Below are positions 18,517 through 26,230 of a stretch of 32,732 nt of DNA, piece after piece. Source of the stretch: Sphingomonas-like bacterium B12 (GTDB lineage Bacteria > Pseudomonadota > Alphaproteobacteria > Sphingomonadales > Sphingomonadaceae); contig BACX01000662.1 in the NCBI GenBank assembly GCA_000333335.1, positions 1 to 32,732 on the forward strand, given 5' to 3'. A program made the position numbers and the translations under genes. Under the pieces are notes generated by a model. That model was given only the letters and a program-made list of their open reading frames with translations. It did not search any database and was not told where the DNA came from. The number at the start of each line of letters is the position of its first letter. Position 1 is the first letter of the stretch.

Positions 18517-19491
18517 CTATACCCGCGCCGCTCCCGTGGCATATTTCTTCGCCAGCACCGAGCAGACCATCAGCTGCGCCTGGTGGAACAGCATCAGCGG
18601 CAGCAGCAACATGCCGACCTGCGGCGCCGGGAAGATCGCGGCGGCGAGCGGCACGCCCGCGACGAGGCTCTTCTTGGAGCCGCAGAAACGCCAGACGATC
18701 TCGTCCTCGCGGGCCCAGCCGAGTGCGCGCGGCAGCCAGAGCGTCACCGCCAGCACGATGGCGAGCATGACGAGGCCGATGGCCAACGCCGCGACCAGAT
18801 CGTGCAGGTCGGTCCGGTGCCACAGCCCCTCGACCACGGCGGCCGAGAACACCGTGTAGACGAGGAACAGGATCGACCCGCGATCGACCCGGCCGACCAG
18901 CGCCTTGTGGCGATCGATATAGGGGCCGATCCAGGGCCGCGCGAAATGGCCGGCGGCGAAGGGCAGCAAGAGCTGGCCACCGATCTTCAGGATCGAATCG
19001 ATGGCTTGCTCGGCATTCGTCCCGCCCGCACCCATCAGCACCTGCGCGAGCAGAGGCGTCGCGACGATGCCGACGATGCTGGAGAGCGACGCGGCGCCGA
19101 TCGCCGCCGGCACGTCGCCCCCCGCGATCGACACGAAGGCGATCGAACTCTGCACGGTGGACGGCAGCAGCGTCAGATAGAGCAATCCCGCCGCCATCGC
19201 CGGCGCGACGCGCAGCGCCACCTGCTCCGCCCCGAGACCAAGCAGCGGGTAAAAGAGGAAGCTCGTCGCCAGCACGACGAGATGCAGCTTCCACTTGGAC
19301 GCGCCCGCGACGATCGCCTGCCGGCTGAGCTTGGCACCGTGGAGGAAGAAGAGCAGCAGGATCGCGCCATCGGCAGCCCAACCGGCGATCGTCGCGCCGA
19401 TCCCGTGCGCCGGCAGTAGGCTCGCCGCCGTGACGGTGGCGATCAGCGCGGCGAGAAAGGGATCGAACAGGTCGGCAAGGCGCTTGAGCAT
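18517..19491 (-). CDS. SBF-like (bile acid:sodium symporter family) transporter
   Basis: An inner-membrane protein of 324 residues with about nine or ten hydrophobic segments, matching the SBF_like branch (E. coli YfeH type) of the bile acid/sodium symporter superfamily. Landmarks are GAILLLFFLHGAKLSRQAI, LTLLPSTVQSSIAFVSIAGG, and the FCGSKKSLVAGVPLAAAIFP segment near the C-terminus with LLPLMLFHQAQL. The substrate is unknown. The start at 19491 has AGGAG eight bases upstream; an in-frame ATG at 19509 overlaps that site and is less likely. The next gene, an NCS1 permease, follows after 11 bases, so the two transporters probably share a transcript. Confidence 0.9.
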   Translation of the reverse strand: MLKRLADLFDPFLAALIATVTAASLLPAHGIGATIAGWAADGAILLLFFLHGAKLSRQAIVAGASKWKLHLVVLATSFLFYPLLGLGAEQVALRVAPAMAAGLLYLTLLPSTVQSSIAFVSIAGGDVPAAIGAASLSSIVGIVATPLLAQVLMGAGGTNAEQAIDSILKIGGQLLLPFAAGHFARPWIGPYIDRHKALVGRVDRGSILFLVYTVFSAAVVEGLWHRTDLHDLVAALAIGLVMLAIVLAVTLWLPRALGWAREDEIVWRFCGSKKSLVAGVPLAAAIFPAPQVGMLLLPLMLFHQAQLMVCSVLAKKYATGAARV

Positions 19492-19592
19492 CGTCCTTGC
19501 TCCTAGCAACCGATGCCGCGCCGCACCATGCCCGGCTTGGCAATGATCCTGTCATGTGCGAGGCGGGCATGGTTCCGCCCGGAGGCCGCCAG

Positions 19593-20291
19593 ATGACCGT
19601 CGCGCTGCTGCTCTTGCTCCAGGCCGCCGACAGCACCGTAAATCCGACGACGCGCGCCACCGCGCCCGATCTCGTCGTCACCGCGCCGCCGATGATCACG
19701 CTCTCGCCGCCCGCGCCCATCCTGCCGTCATGGGAGGATATGCTGGTCGAGCAGTTGAAGAGCGACGACCGCAATGTCCGCGAACGGGCGATCGGCATCG
19801 CGCTGGGCGCGCCCTATGCGCTGAGCCCGCTGACCGGCTATCCGCCGCTGGTGGGTGCGCTCTGGCGCGACGGGCGGCGGATGCAGGCGGCCTTCTGGTT
19901 CTACGTCTTTCAGGAACGCTCGGCGGCGTGGGCGCTGGCCGACGACGACGGGCGCGGATCGGGCGCGGCGGCGGTGCGTACCGCGATGAACGACCAGCTC
20001 GGGCAGGTGATCAATCCATGGGCGGCCGGCGACGTCTCGGCATGGAAGCGCATCGCCGCTCGCGCGGTCTCCTACGAGGCGAAGTTCCCACTCTATGCCA
20101 GGCGGCCGGACGCGATGACGCTCCATGACTGGCTGGCGACCGTCGATCACGCGCGGGCCAGCTATCGCGAGCAGCTCGGCCAGCTCCAGTCTGTCGACGC
20201 CGAGGCGATCGCCGACAGCCGCAAGCAGCGCGGGCTGGCGACGGGTTCTCTGCAGGATCCCGGCCCCCCGCTTCCGGACGAATGGCAGTAG
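19593..20291 (+). CDS. Exported hypothetical protein
   Basis: A protein of 232 residues in no family that I recognise. The N-terminus TVALLLLLQAADS is a short, weak export signal, followed by a Pro/Thr-rich linker (TTRATAPDLVVTAPPMITLS). The rest is soluble, with tryptophan-rich segments GALWRDGRRMQAAFWFYVFQ and INPWAAGDVSAWKRIAARAV, and ends with a polar tail. The start at 19593 has GGAGG seven bases upstream; longer in-frame starts at 19497 and beyond lack such a site. It is divergent from the SBF transporter and convergent with the LysR gene, leaving only three bases. Confidence 0.75.
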   Translation: MTVALLLLLQAADSTVNPTTRATAPDLVVTAPPMITLSPPAPILPSWEDMLVEQLKSDDRNVRERAIGIALGAPYALSPLTGYPPLVGALWRDGRRMQAAFWFYVFQERSAAWALADDDGRGSGAAAVRTAMNDQLGQVINPWAAGDVSAWKRIAARAVSYEAKFPLYARRPDAMTLHDWLATVDHARASYREQLGQLQSVDAEAIADSRKQRGLATGSLQDPGPPLPDEWQ

Positions 20292-20294
20292 GCC

Positions 20295-21203
20295 TCAGCC
20301 CGCGGCGATGTCCCGCTTCACCTCGTCCAGCAGCCATTCGCGGAAGCGCTTGATCTTGGGTGCCATCCGTCGGTGTTCGGGCGCGACCAGCCAGTAGGCG
20401 TAACCCCGCGTCGATATCTGGCCGGACAGGCGGACCAGCCGGCCATCGACGATATCGTTGCGCCAGAAGAAGGGGGTGAGCATTGCCACCCCCTGCCCGG
20501 CCATCGCGGCGGCGCCCTCGTTGGCCTGCGAATCCATGCGCACGCCTGGCCGCAGCCGGCCGTCGGGCACGTCGATCCCCGCCTCGCGCAGCCACCATGG
20601 CCACCACGGATCCTGCGGGGAGATCATCGGCACGCGCAGCATGTCGGCCGGTGCCAGCGCGCCGCCGTGGCGGGCGAGGAAGGCGGGGCTGCACATCGGG
20701 GTGAAATCGATGTCGAGCAGCTTGTCGGTGGTCAGCCCCTCCCACGGACCGCGCCCCGCGCGGATCGCGACATCGACGTCGTCGGTGGCGAAATCGACCA
20801 GCGTGTCGCTGACGGCCAGGCGTACCGCCATCTCGGGATGGTTCATCTGGAAGCCGCCGATCTTCCAGGCGAGCCAGGTGTTGGCGAAGGTCTGCGAGGT
20901 GGAAACGGTGAGCATCCCCTCGTCCTCGGCACGCAGTTCCGCGAAGGCGCCGTCGATCGCATCGAAGGCGCGGGAGACGGGGGCTGCGGCGCGGCGGCCC
21001 GCCTCGGTCAGCACCACGCGGCGTTTCTCGCGGCGGAACAGCGGTGTGCCGACGCGATCCTCCAGCAACTTCACCTGATAGGAAACCGCCGCTTGCGTCA
21101 TGCCCAGCTCGGCGGCGGCGGCGGTGAAATTCTCGTGACGCGCGGCGGCCTCGAACACCCGGACGGCGGAGAGGGGCGGCAGGCGACGCATGACCGAGAT
21201 CAT
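20295..21203 (-). CDS. LysR family transcriptional regulator, GcvA-like
   Basis: A LysR-type DNA-binding regulator of 302 residues. The N-terminal winged helix-turn-helix is typical: LPPLSAVRVFEAAARHENFT, AAAAELGMTQAAVSYQVKLL, then EDRVGTPLFRREKRRVVLTE. A PBP2-type effector domain follows from about residue 95 (MLTVSTSQTFANTWLAWKI). The LPPLSALR-like start and the WPWWLREAGI segment are as in the GcvA subgroup. GGGAGG lies close before ATG 21203; ATG 21191 is the alternative and begins where GcvA proteins usually do. Its target may be the divergent 54-residue ORF or a distant operon; neither can be shown. Confidence 0.9.
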   Translation of the reverse strand: MISVMRRLPPLSAVRVFEAAARHENFTAAAAELGMTQAAVSYQVKLLEDRVGTPLFRREKRRVVLTEAGRRAAAPVSRAFDAIDGAFAELRAEDEGMLTVSTSQTFANTWLAWKIGGFQMNHPEMAVRLAVSDTLVDFATDDVDVAIRAGRGPWEGLTTDKLLDIDFTPMCSPAFLARHGGALAPADMLRVPMISPQDPWWPWWLREAGIDVPDGRLRPGVRMDSQANEGAAAMAGQGVAMLTPFFWRNDIVDGRLVRLSGQISTRGYAYWLVAPEHRRMAPKIKRFREWLLDEVKRDIAAG

Positions 21204-21308
21204 AAGCCTCCCTTATCAACTGCGTCCAGCCTTTCGTTGGCGGGGCGCAACGGAAAGGCGCATCTGGCGGGGGTCGGGACGGAGGAGCCCGGACAAGAGG
21301 AGGTTCCC

Positions 21309-21473
21309 ATGATCGATCAGGACGTGGCCCGTCTGTGGGCCGATCATCACGAGGCATTCGGCCGTTGGGTGGACGATGCGGCGAGGGGCGTCGGCAACGC
21401 CTTCCGCGCGCTCAACCGCATCCAGTACCAGGCGCCGTGGCAGACCATCTCGCGAGGCCGCGCGCGTCATTGA
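21309..21473 (+). CDS. Small hypothetical protein, 54 residues
   Basis: A short frame starting MIDQDVARLWADHHEAFGRW and ending in a basic tail (ISRGRARH). It is supported mainly by one of the best ribosome binding sites in the window: AGGAGG at 21298-21303, five bases before the ATG. The first half could form an amphipathic helix rich in Trp and His. There is no signal peptide or membrane helix. It lies between a divergent LysR gene and purC, and a terminator-like hairpin follows it. I do not know a family. Confidence 0.6.
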   Translation: MIDQDVARLWADHHEAFGRWVDDAARGVGNAFRALNRIQYQAPWQTISRGRARH

Positions 21474-21506
21474 AAAGGCGTGCCCGTTCCGTTAGAGGGC
21501 GACGAA

Positions 21507-21557
21507 GCCCCGGCCGTGCTCGGATTCCCGCTCACGCGCCGGGGCAAGTCTTTTTCT
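21507..21557 (+). terminator. Terminator-like hairpin with T tract before purC
   Basis: GCCCCGGC (21507-21514) pairs perfectly with GCCGGGGC (21538-21545) around a 23-base loop, followed by AAGTCTTTTTCT. This fits an intrinsic terminator for the small gene upstream. It ends only 20 bases before purC, so it could also act as an attenuator in the purC leader. The long loop makes it weaker than usual. Confidence 0.5.
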
Positions 21558-21576
21558 CGGGATACGGGACACGCGC

Positions 21577-22359
21577 ATGGCACGCCGCCGGCAAATCTAC
21601 GAAGGCAAGGCGAAGATCCTCTACGAGGGCCCCGAGCCCGGCACGCTGATCCAGTATTTCAAGGACGACGCCACCGCGTTCAACGCCCAGAAGAAGGGCA
21701 CGATCAACGGCAAGGGCGTGCTCAACAACCGGATATCCGAGCATGTCTTCACGATGCTCGGCAATATCGGCGTGCCGACCCACTTCATCCGCCGTCTCAA
21801 CATGCGCGAGCAACTGATCCGCCAGGTCGAGATCGTGCCGATCGAGGTGGTGGTGCGCAACGTCGTCGCCGGCAGCCTCGCGAAGCGCCTCGGCATCGAG
21901 GAGGGCACGCAGCTCCCCCGCACGATCATCGAATATTATTACAAGGACGATGCGCTGGGCGACCCGATGGTCACCGACGAGCATATCGCCTGCTTCGGCT
22001 GGGCCAGCCAGGAGGAGATGCACGACATCGCCGACATGGCGATCCGCGTGAACGATTTCCTCACCGGGCTGTTCGCCGGCATCAACATCCGCCTCGTCGA
22101 CTTCAAGCTGGAGTTCGGCCGGATCTGGGAGAACGATTTCTCGCGCGTGATTCTCGCCGACGAGATTTCGCCGGACGGCTGCCGCCTGTGGGACATGACC
22201 ACCAACGAGAAGCTCGACAAGGATCGCTTCCGTCGCGATCTCGGCGGCGAGGTCGAGGCCTATCAGGAGGTCGCGCGCCGGCTCGGCCTGCTGCCCGCCG
22301 AGGGCACCGAGACCGCCGTGCTCGACATGGAGAGCCACCGCAAGAAGCGCGGGCAGTAA
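21577..22359 (+). CDS. purC: Phosphoribosylaminoimidazole-succinocarboxamide synthase
   Basis: A SAICAR synthase of 260 residues that joins CAIR with aspartate using ATP, a step in de novo purine synthesis. Typical segments in order: [59 protein letters not shown]-like [26 protein letters not shown] and [15 protein letters not shown], which holds the Mg/ATP-site residues. The length is normal for the bacterial stand-alone enzyme. The ATG at 21577 has only a weak ribosome binding site (GGGACACGCGC). It heads a plus-strand set that includes purS and purQ, with a membrane acyltransferase between. Confidence 0.96.
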   Translation: MARRRQIYEGKAKILYEGPEPGTLIQYFKDDATAFNAQKKGTINGKGVLNNRISEHVFTMLGNIGVPTHFIRRLNMREQLIRQVEIVPIEVVVRNVVAGSLAKRLGIEEGTQLPRTIIEYYYKDDALGDPMVTDEHIACFGWASQEEMHDIADMAIRVNDFLTGLFAGINIRLVDFKLEFGRIWENDFSRVILADEISPDGCRLWDMTTNEKLDKDRFRRDLGGEVEAYQEVARRLGLLPAEGTETAVLDMESHRKKRGQ

Positions 22360-22373
22360 GGGGCGCCCGCCCC
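22360..22373 (+). terminator. Short GC hairpin after purC
   Basis: GGGGC (22360-22364), loop GCCC, GCCCC (22369-22373), right after the purC stop and seven bases before the next ATG. It is too short and lacks a T tract, so at most it tunes read-through or translation of the acyltransferase gene. Confidence 0.25.
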
Positions 22374-22380
22374 TGACGGA

Positions 22381-23520
22381 ATGACCGGGCGCAAGGACGT
22401 CCCCACCCGCGAGGCGATCCAGATCGCGCGCGTGCTGTGCATCCTCGGCATCGTCTACGTCCACGCCTGGACGGGGCTGACCGCCGAGCAGATTTCCGCG
22501 CTCGACCACACCGGGCAGGGCATCCTGCGCTTCGTGCTGATCGAGCTGGTGGGCAGGAGCGCGGTGCCGCTGCTCGGCGCGATCTCCGGCTGGCTCTCCG
22601 GGCCTTCTGCGGCCAAGCGCAGCTACGGCGCCTTCGTCCGCGTCAAGGCGCGCACCGTGCTGGCGCCGATGCTGCTGTGGAACCTGATCGCGCTGCCGCT
22701 GGTCAGCGGATCGGCCGCTTTGTTCCACCTGCCCGCGCCTGTGCCGGCCAGCGTGCGCGAGGCGCTCGACTGGATCGGCTGCGTCGCCCAGCCCAACCCG
22801 ATCAACGTCCAGATCAGCTTCCTGCGCGATCTGTTCCTGTGCATGTGCGCGGCGCCCCTACTTACCCGCCTGCCCGATCGGTGGCTGTGGGCGCTGTGGC
22901 TGCTGGCGGCGGCGTGGTCGATCAGCAACCTCAATCTCTACGTCCTGCTGCGCCCGCAGATCCTGCTCTTCTTCCTTTCCGGCATGCTGGCGCGCCGCCA
23001 TCTCACCGCCGAGCGGATCGCACGCTGGCCGCTGATCGGCTGCCTCGCCCCCTATCTCCTGCTGCTGCCGGGCAAGGTGATCGTCTCGGTGCAGGACGAT
23101 GCGTGGCTGAAGGCGCATGTCGTCGCGGCCAACGCGATCGACATGCCGCTCCGCTTCGCCGCCGCGCTCGCCGTGTGGCGGATCGCGCTGGCGCTGGTGC
23201 CGACCCAAGCGGGCAAGCGGATCATGGGCGCCGAACGCTACGCCTTTCTGCTCTTCTGCTGCCATCTCGTACTGATCTGGCTGCTCGGCCCGCCGATCGG
23301 GCTGGTGACGGGGCGGATGGGCGCGCCGGGCTATGTTCCCTTCCTGCTGCTCCAGCCGCTGCTCGCGCTCGGCGGCACGGTACTGGTCGGTCAGACGTTG
23401 CTGCTCGCCTCACGCCCAGCCGCCAAGCTGCTGAGCGGGGGAAGGCTGGACCGGCCCTTGCGCCCGCGCGCCGCTTCCGCCAAAGGGACCGCGAAACCGG
23501 ATCCCGGAGCAGCAACATGA
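22381..23520 (+). CDS. Acyltransferase 3 family membrane protein
   Basis: An integral membrane protein of 379 residues with about ten hydrophobic segments, from the acyltransferase_3 (OafA/NodX-like) family that acylates sugars or other exported molecules. The start region REAIQIARVLCILGIVYVHA carries the Arg and His that mark this family. Further points are RSAVPLLGAISGWL, FLRDLFLCMCAAPLL, LRPQILLFFLSGMLARR and the late AFLLFCCHLVLIWLLG. The tail from about 350 is basic and probably disordered. It lies between purC and purS, and its TGA overlaps the purS ATG (ATGA), so it is translated within the purine operon although no metabolic link is obvious. The acceptor is unknown. Confidence 0.9.
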   Translation: MTGRKDVPTREAIQIARVLCILGIVYVHAWTGLTAEQISALDHTGQGILRFVLIELVGRSAVPLLGAISGWLSGPSAAKRSYGAFVRVKARTVLAPMLLWNLIALPLVSGSAALFHLPAPVPASVREALDWIGCVAQPNPINVQISFLRDLFLCMCAAPLLTRLPDRWLWALWLLAAAWSISNLNLYVLLRPQILLFFLSGMLARRHLTAERIARWPLIGCLAPYLLLLPGKVIVSVQDDAWLKAHVVAANAIDMPLRFAAALAVWRIALALVPTQAGKRIMGAERYAFLLFCCHLVLIWLLGPPIGLVTGRMGAPGYVPFLLLQPLLALGGTVLVGQTLLLASRPAAKLLSGGRLDRPLRPRAASAKGTAKPDPGAAT

Positions 23521-23747
23521 AAACCCGTGTCGTCGTGACCCTCAAGCCCGGCGTGCTCGATCCGCAGGGCAAGGCGGTGCACCATGCGCTGACCGGCCTC
23601 GGCTTCGGCGGCGTCAACGACGTGCGCGTCGGCAAGATCGTCGAGCTGGATCTCGCCGATGGCACCGAGCCGGCCGCGATCGAAGACATGTGCCGCAAGC
23701 TGCTCGCCAACACGGTGATCGAGAATTTCCGCATCGAACAGGCCTGA
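23517..23747 (+). CDS. purS: Phosphoribosylformylglycinamidine synthase subunit PurS
   Basis: A PurS of 76 residues, the small subunit that bridges PurQ and PurL in FGAM synthase (purine synthesis, cytoplasm). The whole family pattern is present: VVVTLKPGVLDPQGKAVHHA, LGFGGVNDVRVGKIVELDL, MCRKLLANTVIENFRIE. Its ATG overlaps the acyltransferase stop by four bases, and purQ follows after 15 bases. PurL, the large subunit, is not next to purQ here and must be elsewhere. Confidence 0.95.
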   Translation: MKTRVVVTLKPGVLDPQGKAVHHALTGLGFGGVNDVRVGKIVELDLADGTEPAAIEDMCRKLLANTVIENFRIEQA

Positions 23748-23762
23748 CAGGAGCGCCGCGCC

Positions 23763-24428
23763 ATGAAAGCCGCCGTCATCGTCTTCCCCGGCTCCAACTG
23801 CGACCGCGACCTCGCCGTCGCCTTCCGCGAACTGACCGGCCATGAGACGACCATGGTCTGGCACGGCGAGACGAGCCTTCCGCAAGGCCTCGACATCATT
23901 GGCGTGCCCGGCGGCTTCTCCTACGGCGACTATCTCCGCTCCGGCGCGATGGCCGCCCGCTCCCCGATCATGCGCGCGGTGGCGGATGCGGCCGGCAAGG
24001 GCGTCGCCGTGCTGGGCGTGTGCAACGGTTTCCAGGTGCTGACCGAGACCGGCCTGCTGCCCGGTGCGCTGATGCGCAACGCCGGCCTCAACTTCGTCTG
24101 TCGCGATGTGGGCCTGACCGTCGGCACCAGCCAGACCATGTTCACCAGCCGCTACGAGGATGGCGAGGAGATCGTGATCCCCGTCGCCCACCACGACGGC
24201 AACTACTTCGCCGACGACACGACGCTCGACCGGCTCGAAGGCGAGGGCCGCGTGGCGTTCCGCTACAATGGCGAGGTCAACGGATCGGCGCGCGGCATCG
24301 CCGGCATCGTCAACGATGCGGGCAACGTGCTGGGCATGATGCCCCACCCCGAACGCATGATCGAGGCCGCCCACGGCCGCGCCGACGGCCGCCGCATCTT
24401 CGAGGGCCTCGTCGGCGCGCTGGCGTGA
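23763..24428 (+). CDS. purQ: Phosphoribosylformylglycinamidine synthase subunit PurQ
   Basis: A class I glutamine amidotransferase of 221 residues that supplies ammonia to PurL. The nucleophile is C87 in [11 protein letters not shown], and the His/Glu pair is H195 and E197 in MMPHPERM. The start [16 protein letters not shown] and the [20 protein letters not shown] segment are diagnostic for PurQ. AGGAG is nine bases before the ATG. It stands in the usual order purS-purQ, but the next gene is a DoxX-like protein instead of purL. Confidence 0.96.
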   Translation: MKAAVIVFPGSNCDRDLAVAFRELTGHETTMVWHGETSLPQGLDIIGVPGGFSYGDYLRSGAMAARSPIMRAVADAAGKGVAVLGVCNGFQVLTETGLLPGALMRNAGLNFVCRDVGLTVGTSQTMFTSRYEDGEEIVIPVAHHDGNYFADDTTLDRLEGEGRVAFRYNGEVNGSARGIAGIVNDAGNVLGMMPHPERMIEAAHGRADGRRIFEGLVGALA

Positions 24429-24441
24429 CGGCCGCGGCGCG

Positions 24442-24828
24442 ATGAAAAGCGCCGACCTCGCTCGCCTGACCCTCGCGCCCCTGTTCGCCATAGCGGGGAT
24501 CGTCCACCTCGCCCGCTCGGATGTGTTCGCGCGCGTGATGCCGCCGGCGATAACGCACCCGCATGCCGTGATCCTACTGACCGGCGCCGCCGAGATCGCC
24601 GGCGCGGCCGGGCTGTTCGTGCCGGCGACCCGCATGCTCGCAGGCGTGATGCTCGCGCTCTATGCCGTCTGCGTCTATCCCGCGAACATCCTGCACGCGG
24701 TGCATGATCTTTCGACGGGCAGCGGCCTCGGCTGGGCCTATCACTATCCCCGCCTGTTCGCGCAGCCATTCATATGCTGGTGGGCGCTGGCGGCTGGCGG
24801 CGTCACGGGACGATCGGCAGGTATCTAG
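24442..24828 (+). CDS. DoxX family membrane protein
   Basis: A small membrane protein of 128 residues with four hydrophobic segments (APLFAIAGIVHLA, VILLTGAAEIAGAAGLFVPA, AGVMLALYAVCVYPANILHA, and a last one near FICWWALAAG). The GIxHF/L-like start, a Gly-rich second helix after GAAEI and VYPANI are features of the DoxX/DoxX-like superfamily. The role is unknown; some relatives take part in redox or sulfur metabolism. It starts 13 bases after purQ and is probably co-transcribed. Its TAG overlaps the stop of the opposite-strand transporter at the palindrome CTAG (24825-24828). Confidence 0.85.
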   Translation: MKSADLARLTLAPLFAIAGIVHLARSDVFARVMPPAITHPHAVILLTGAAEIAGAAGLFVPATRMLAGVMLALYAVCVYPANILHAVHDLSTGSGLGWAYHYPRLFAQPFICWWALAAGGVTGRSAGI

Positions 24829-25571
24829 AGCCGTGCGCGGAACGGCGAGAAATTGGTGTATGTATCGAACACCTCGACCCCCTCGGCACGCTTGAGGAAG
24901 CCGACCACCAGATAGGTGAGCGGGGTCAGCAGCACCTCCCAGCCCACCTTCATCGCCCAGTTGGTCACCATGATCGTGATGACGAGGCCGTGCGTGAAGC
25001 CCGGCGCATCCCAGAAGGCGAGCGGATAGAAGATCAGGCTGTCCATCGCCTGTCCGAACACGGTCGAACTGACGGTGCGCGTCCACAGGTGCCTTCCGCC
25101 GGTCCACACCTTCATCCGCGCCAGCACGAAGGCGTTGACGAACTCGCCCGCCCAGAAGGCGCAGATGCTGGCGAGGACGATCCGCCCGGTCTGCCCGAAC
25201 ACCAGTTCATAGGCCTGCTGGTTGGACCAGCCCGGCGCCGGCGGCAGCTTCACCACCACGAAGGTCATCAGCGCGAGGAAGATCATCGCCGCGAAGCCCG
25301 CCCATACGCAGCGGCGCGCGCGCGAATAGCCGTACACCTCGGTCAGAATGTCGCCGAGCAGGTAGGAGAGCGGGAAGAACAGGATGCCCGCGCCGAATTT
25401 CAGCCCGCCCAGCGTCGCCGCCTTGTCCGCGCCGATCACGTTGGAGAGGAGCAGGATGGCGACGAACGCCGTCATCATGAAATCGAAATAGCGGAAGCCG
25501 CCCTTCCCCACCTCGTCCGCCTCGACCGTGCGGAGGCCCGGCTGCGATGCGTTCTGTTGCGTATCCGTCAT
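24825..25571 (-). CDS. Queuosine precursor transporter (YhhQ/Vut_1 family)
   Basis: An inner-membrane protein of 248 residues with six or more helices, from the Vut_1 (YhhQ, COG1738) family. These import the queuosine precursors preQ0/preQ1 used to modify tRNA. Key stretches are YFDFMMTAFVAILLLSNVIG, FPLSYLLGDILTEVYGYSRA, FWAGEFVNAFVLARMKVWTG, and SSTVFGQAMDSLIFYPLAFW, which has the conserved GQxxDS. A longer frame begins at 25607, but ATG 25571 gives a standard N-terminus. I see no preQ1 riboswitch in the 59 bases before it, which are shared with the divergent tRNA-Arg gene. Confidence 0.92.
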   Translation of the reverse strand: MTDTQQNASQPGLRTVEADEVGKGGFRYFDFMMTAFVAILLLSNVIGADKAATLGGLKFGAGILFFPLSYLLGDILTEVYGYSRARRCVWAGFAAMIFLALMTFVVVKLPPAPGWSNQQAYELVFGQTGRIVLASICAFWAGEFVNAFVLARMKVWTGGRHLWTRTVSSTVFGQAMDSLIFYPLAFWDAPGFTHGLVITIMVTNWAMKVGWEVLLTPLTYLVVGFLKRAEGVEVFDTYTNFSPFRARL

Positions 25572-25630
25572 GAGGCGGCACAGTATCGCGGTTTCGCATC
25601 CGCGCAATCCGGGCTATGCGCGCTTCCGGA

Positions 25631-25707
25631 GCGCCCGTAGCTCAGCTGGATAGAGCATCCGCCTTCTAAGCGGATGGTCGCAGGTTCAAGTCCTGCCGGG
25701 CGCGCCA
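25631..25707 (+). tRNA. tRNA-Arg (anticodon TCT)
   Basis: A complete cloverleaf of 77 bases including an encoded CCA. The acceptor arm GCGCCCG pairs with CGGGCGC. The D arm is GCTC..GAGC. The anticodon arm is ATCCGCC/GGCGGAT-like, with loop CTTCTAA giving anticodon TCT, which reads AGA/AGG. The T arm has GGTTCAAGTCC. It is divergent from the YhhQ-like gene. Everything to its right is mosaic in character, so the 3' end of this gene is a candidate integration site. Confidence 0.97.
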
Positions 25708-25802
25708 ACTCCTCCCCGTCTTGTTGGGACCACCTGACCGCGAACGTGCAGCTATCGGAAGGCGAACCGCCTGCTGCGATGAGAATGATACGGACTCGGC
25801 TC

Positions 25803-25988
25803 CTAGCAACGCGGATCCGGTATTTCAGCGACACGGTGCCGCGCCCGTCTAGCAATCTCACGCTCGACCGCGATCCGAACGAAGTCGGTTCGATCCTCAC
25901 CGTCCTCGAGCACGCCCGCAATCCTAGCGAAGGTTCCTTCACCGAACCGGGCCTGCATCTCCTCGCTCCAGCGCTTCGTTCTGCCCAC
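25803..25988 (-). CDS. Small ribbon-helix-helix-type protein (possible antitoxin/regulator)
   Basis: A protein of 61 residues. The core ARIAGVLEDGEDRTDFVRIA followed by VEREIARRAR looks like the helix-turn-helix half of an Arc/MetJ ribbon-helix-helix fold, as in short antitoxins and plasmid regulators (compare the common pattern xRIDxxL..GE.RSdFIRxAVerEl). The first part, RWSEEMQARFGEGTF, would supply the strand. The start is GTG 25988 with GAGGA upstream at good spacing. No toxin gene follows before the tRNA. The only neighbour on the same strand is a start-less fragment 36 bases upstream. The RHH assignment is by pattern. Confidence 0.55.
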   Translation of the reverse strand: MGRTKRWSEEMQARFGEGTFARIAGVLEDGEDRTDFVRIAVEREIARRARHRVAEIPDPRC

Positions 25989-26024
25989 GTCATCCTCGCT
26001 CTCGATTCCATCGTGCGAAGTGCT

Positions 26025-26222
26025 TCACTTGATCTTCTTGGCGATATAGTCCGCTCGTGCCCGTATCCCCTTGTCACTCGTGTTCTTGATCGTCTGACGG
26101 ACCTCTCCCAGATACCGACGCCCGCGCCCGCTGCGAGCGGCTTCATCGATGAGCGAGGCGGCTAACGCACCATCGTCGGTGAGCCTGCCGAAGGTCTCCC
26201 GATCCCAAGCCGCTCGCGCCCA
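26025..26222 (-). pseudogene. C-terminal fragment of an unidentified protein
   Basis: An open stretch of 65 codons ending in TGA at 26025, bounded upstream by TGA at 26223-26225 and without any ATG, GTG or TTG codon. Its translation is protein-like: AAWDRETFGRLTDDGALAAS, then LIDEAARSGRGRRYLGEVRQ, then TIKNTSDKGIRARADYIAKK. It reads like a helical basic C-terminus, not a random shadow. I cannot name the family. It may be the 3' end of a gene whose front was lost when the HNH region arrived; the RHH gene follows 36 bases on in the same direction. Confidence 0.45.
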
Positions 26223-26230
26223 TCACCACG

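Noticed and set aside
19492-19592. Possible thiamin or purine riboswitch before the two transporters
   Set aside because: No conserved riboswitch core is visible in the 101-base gap between the divergent genes.
25572-25630. Possible preQ1 riboswitch before the YhhQ-like gene
   Set aside because: The 59-base gap lacks the preQ1-I hairpin with an A-rich tail and is too short for other classes given the divergent tRNA.
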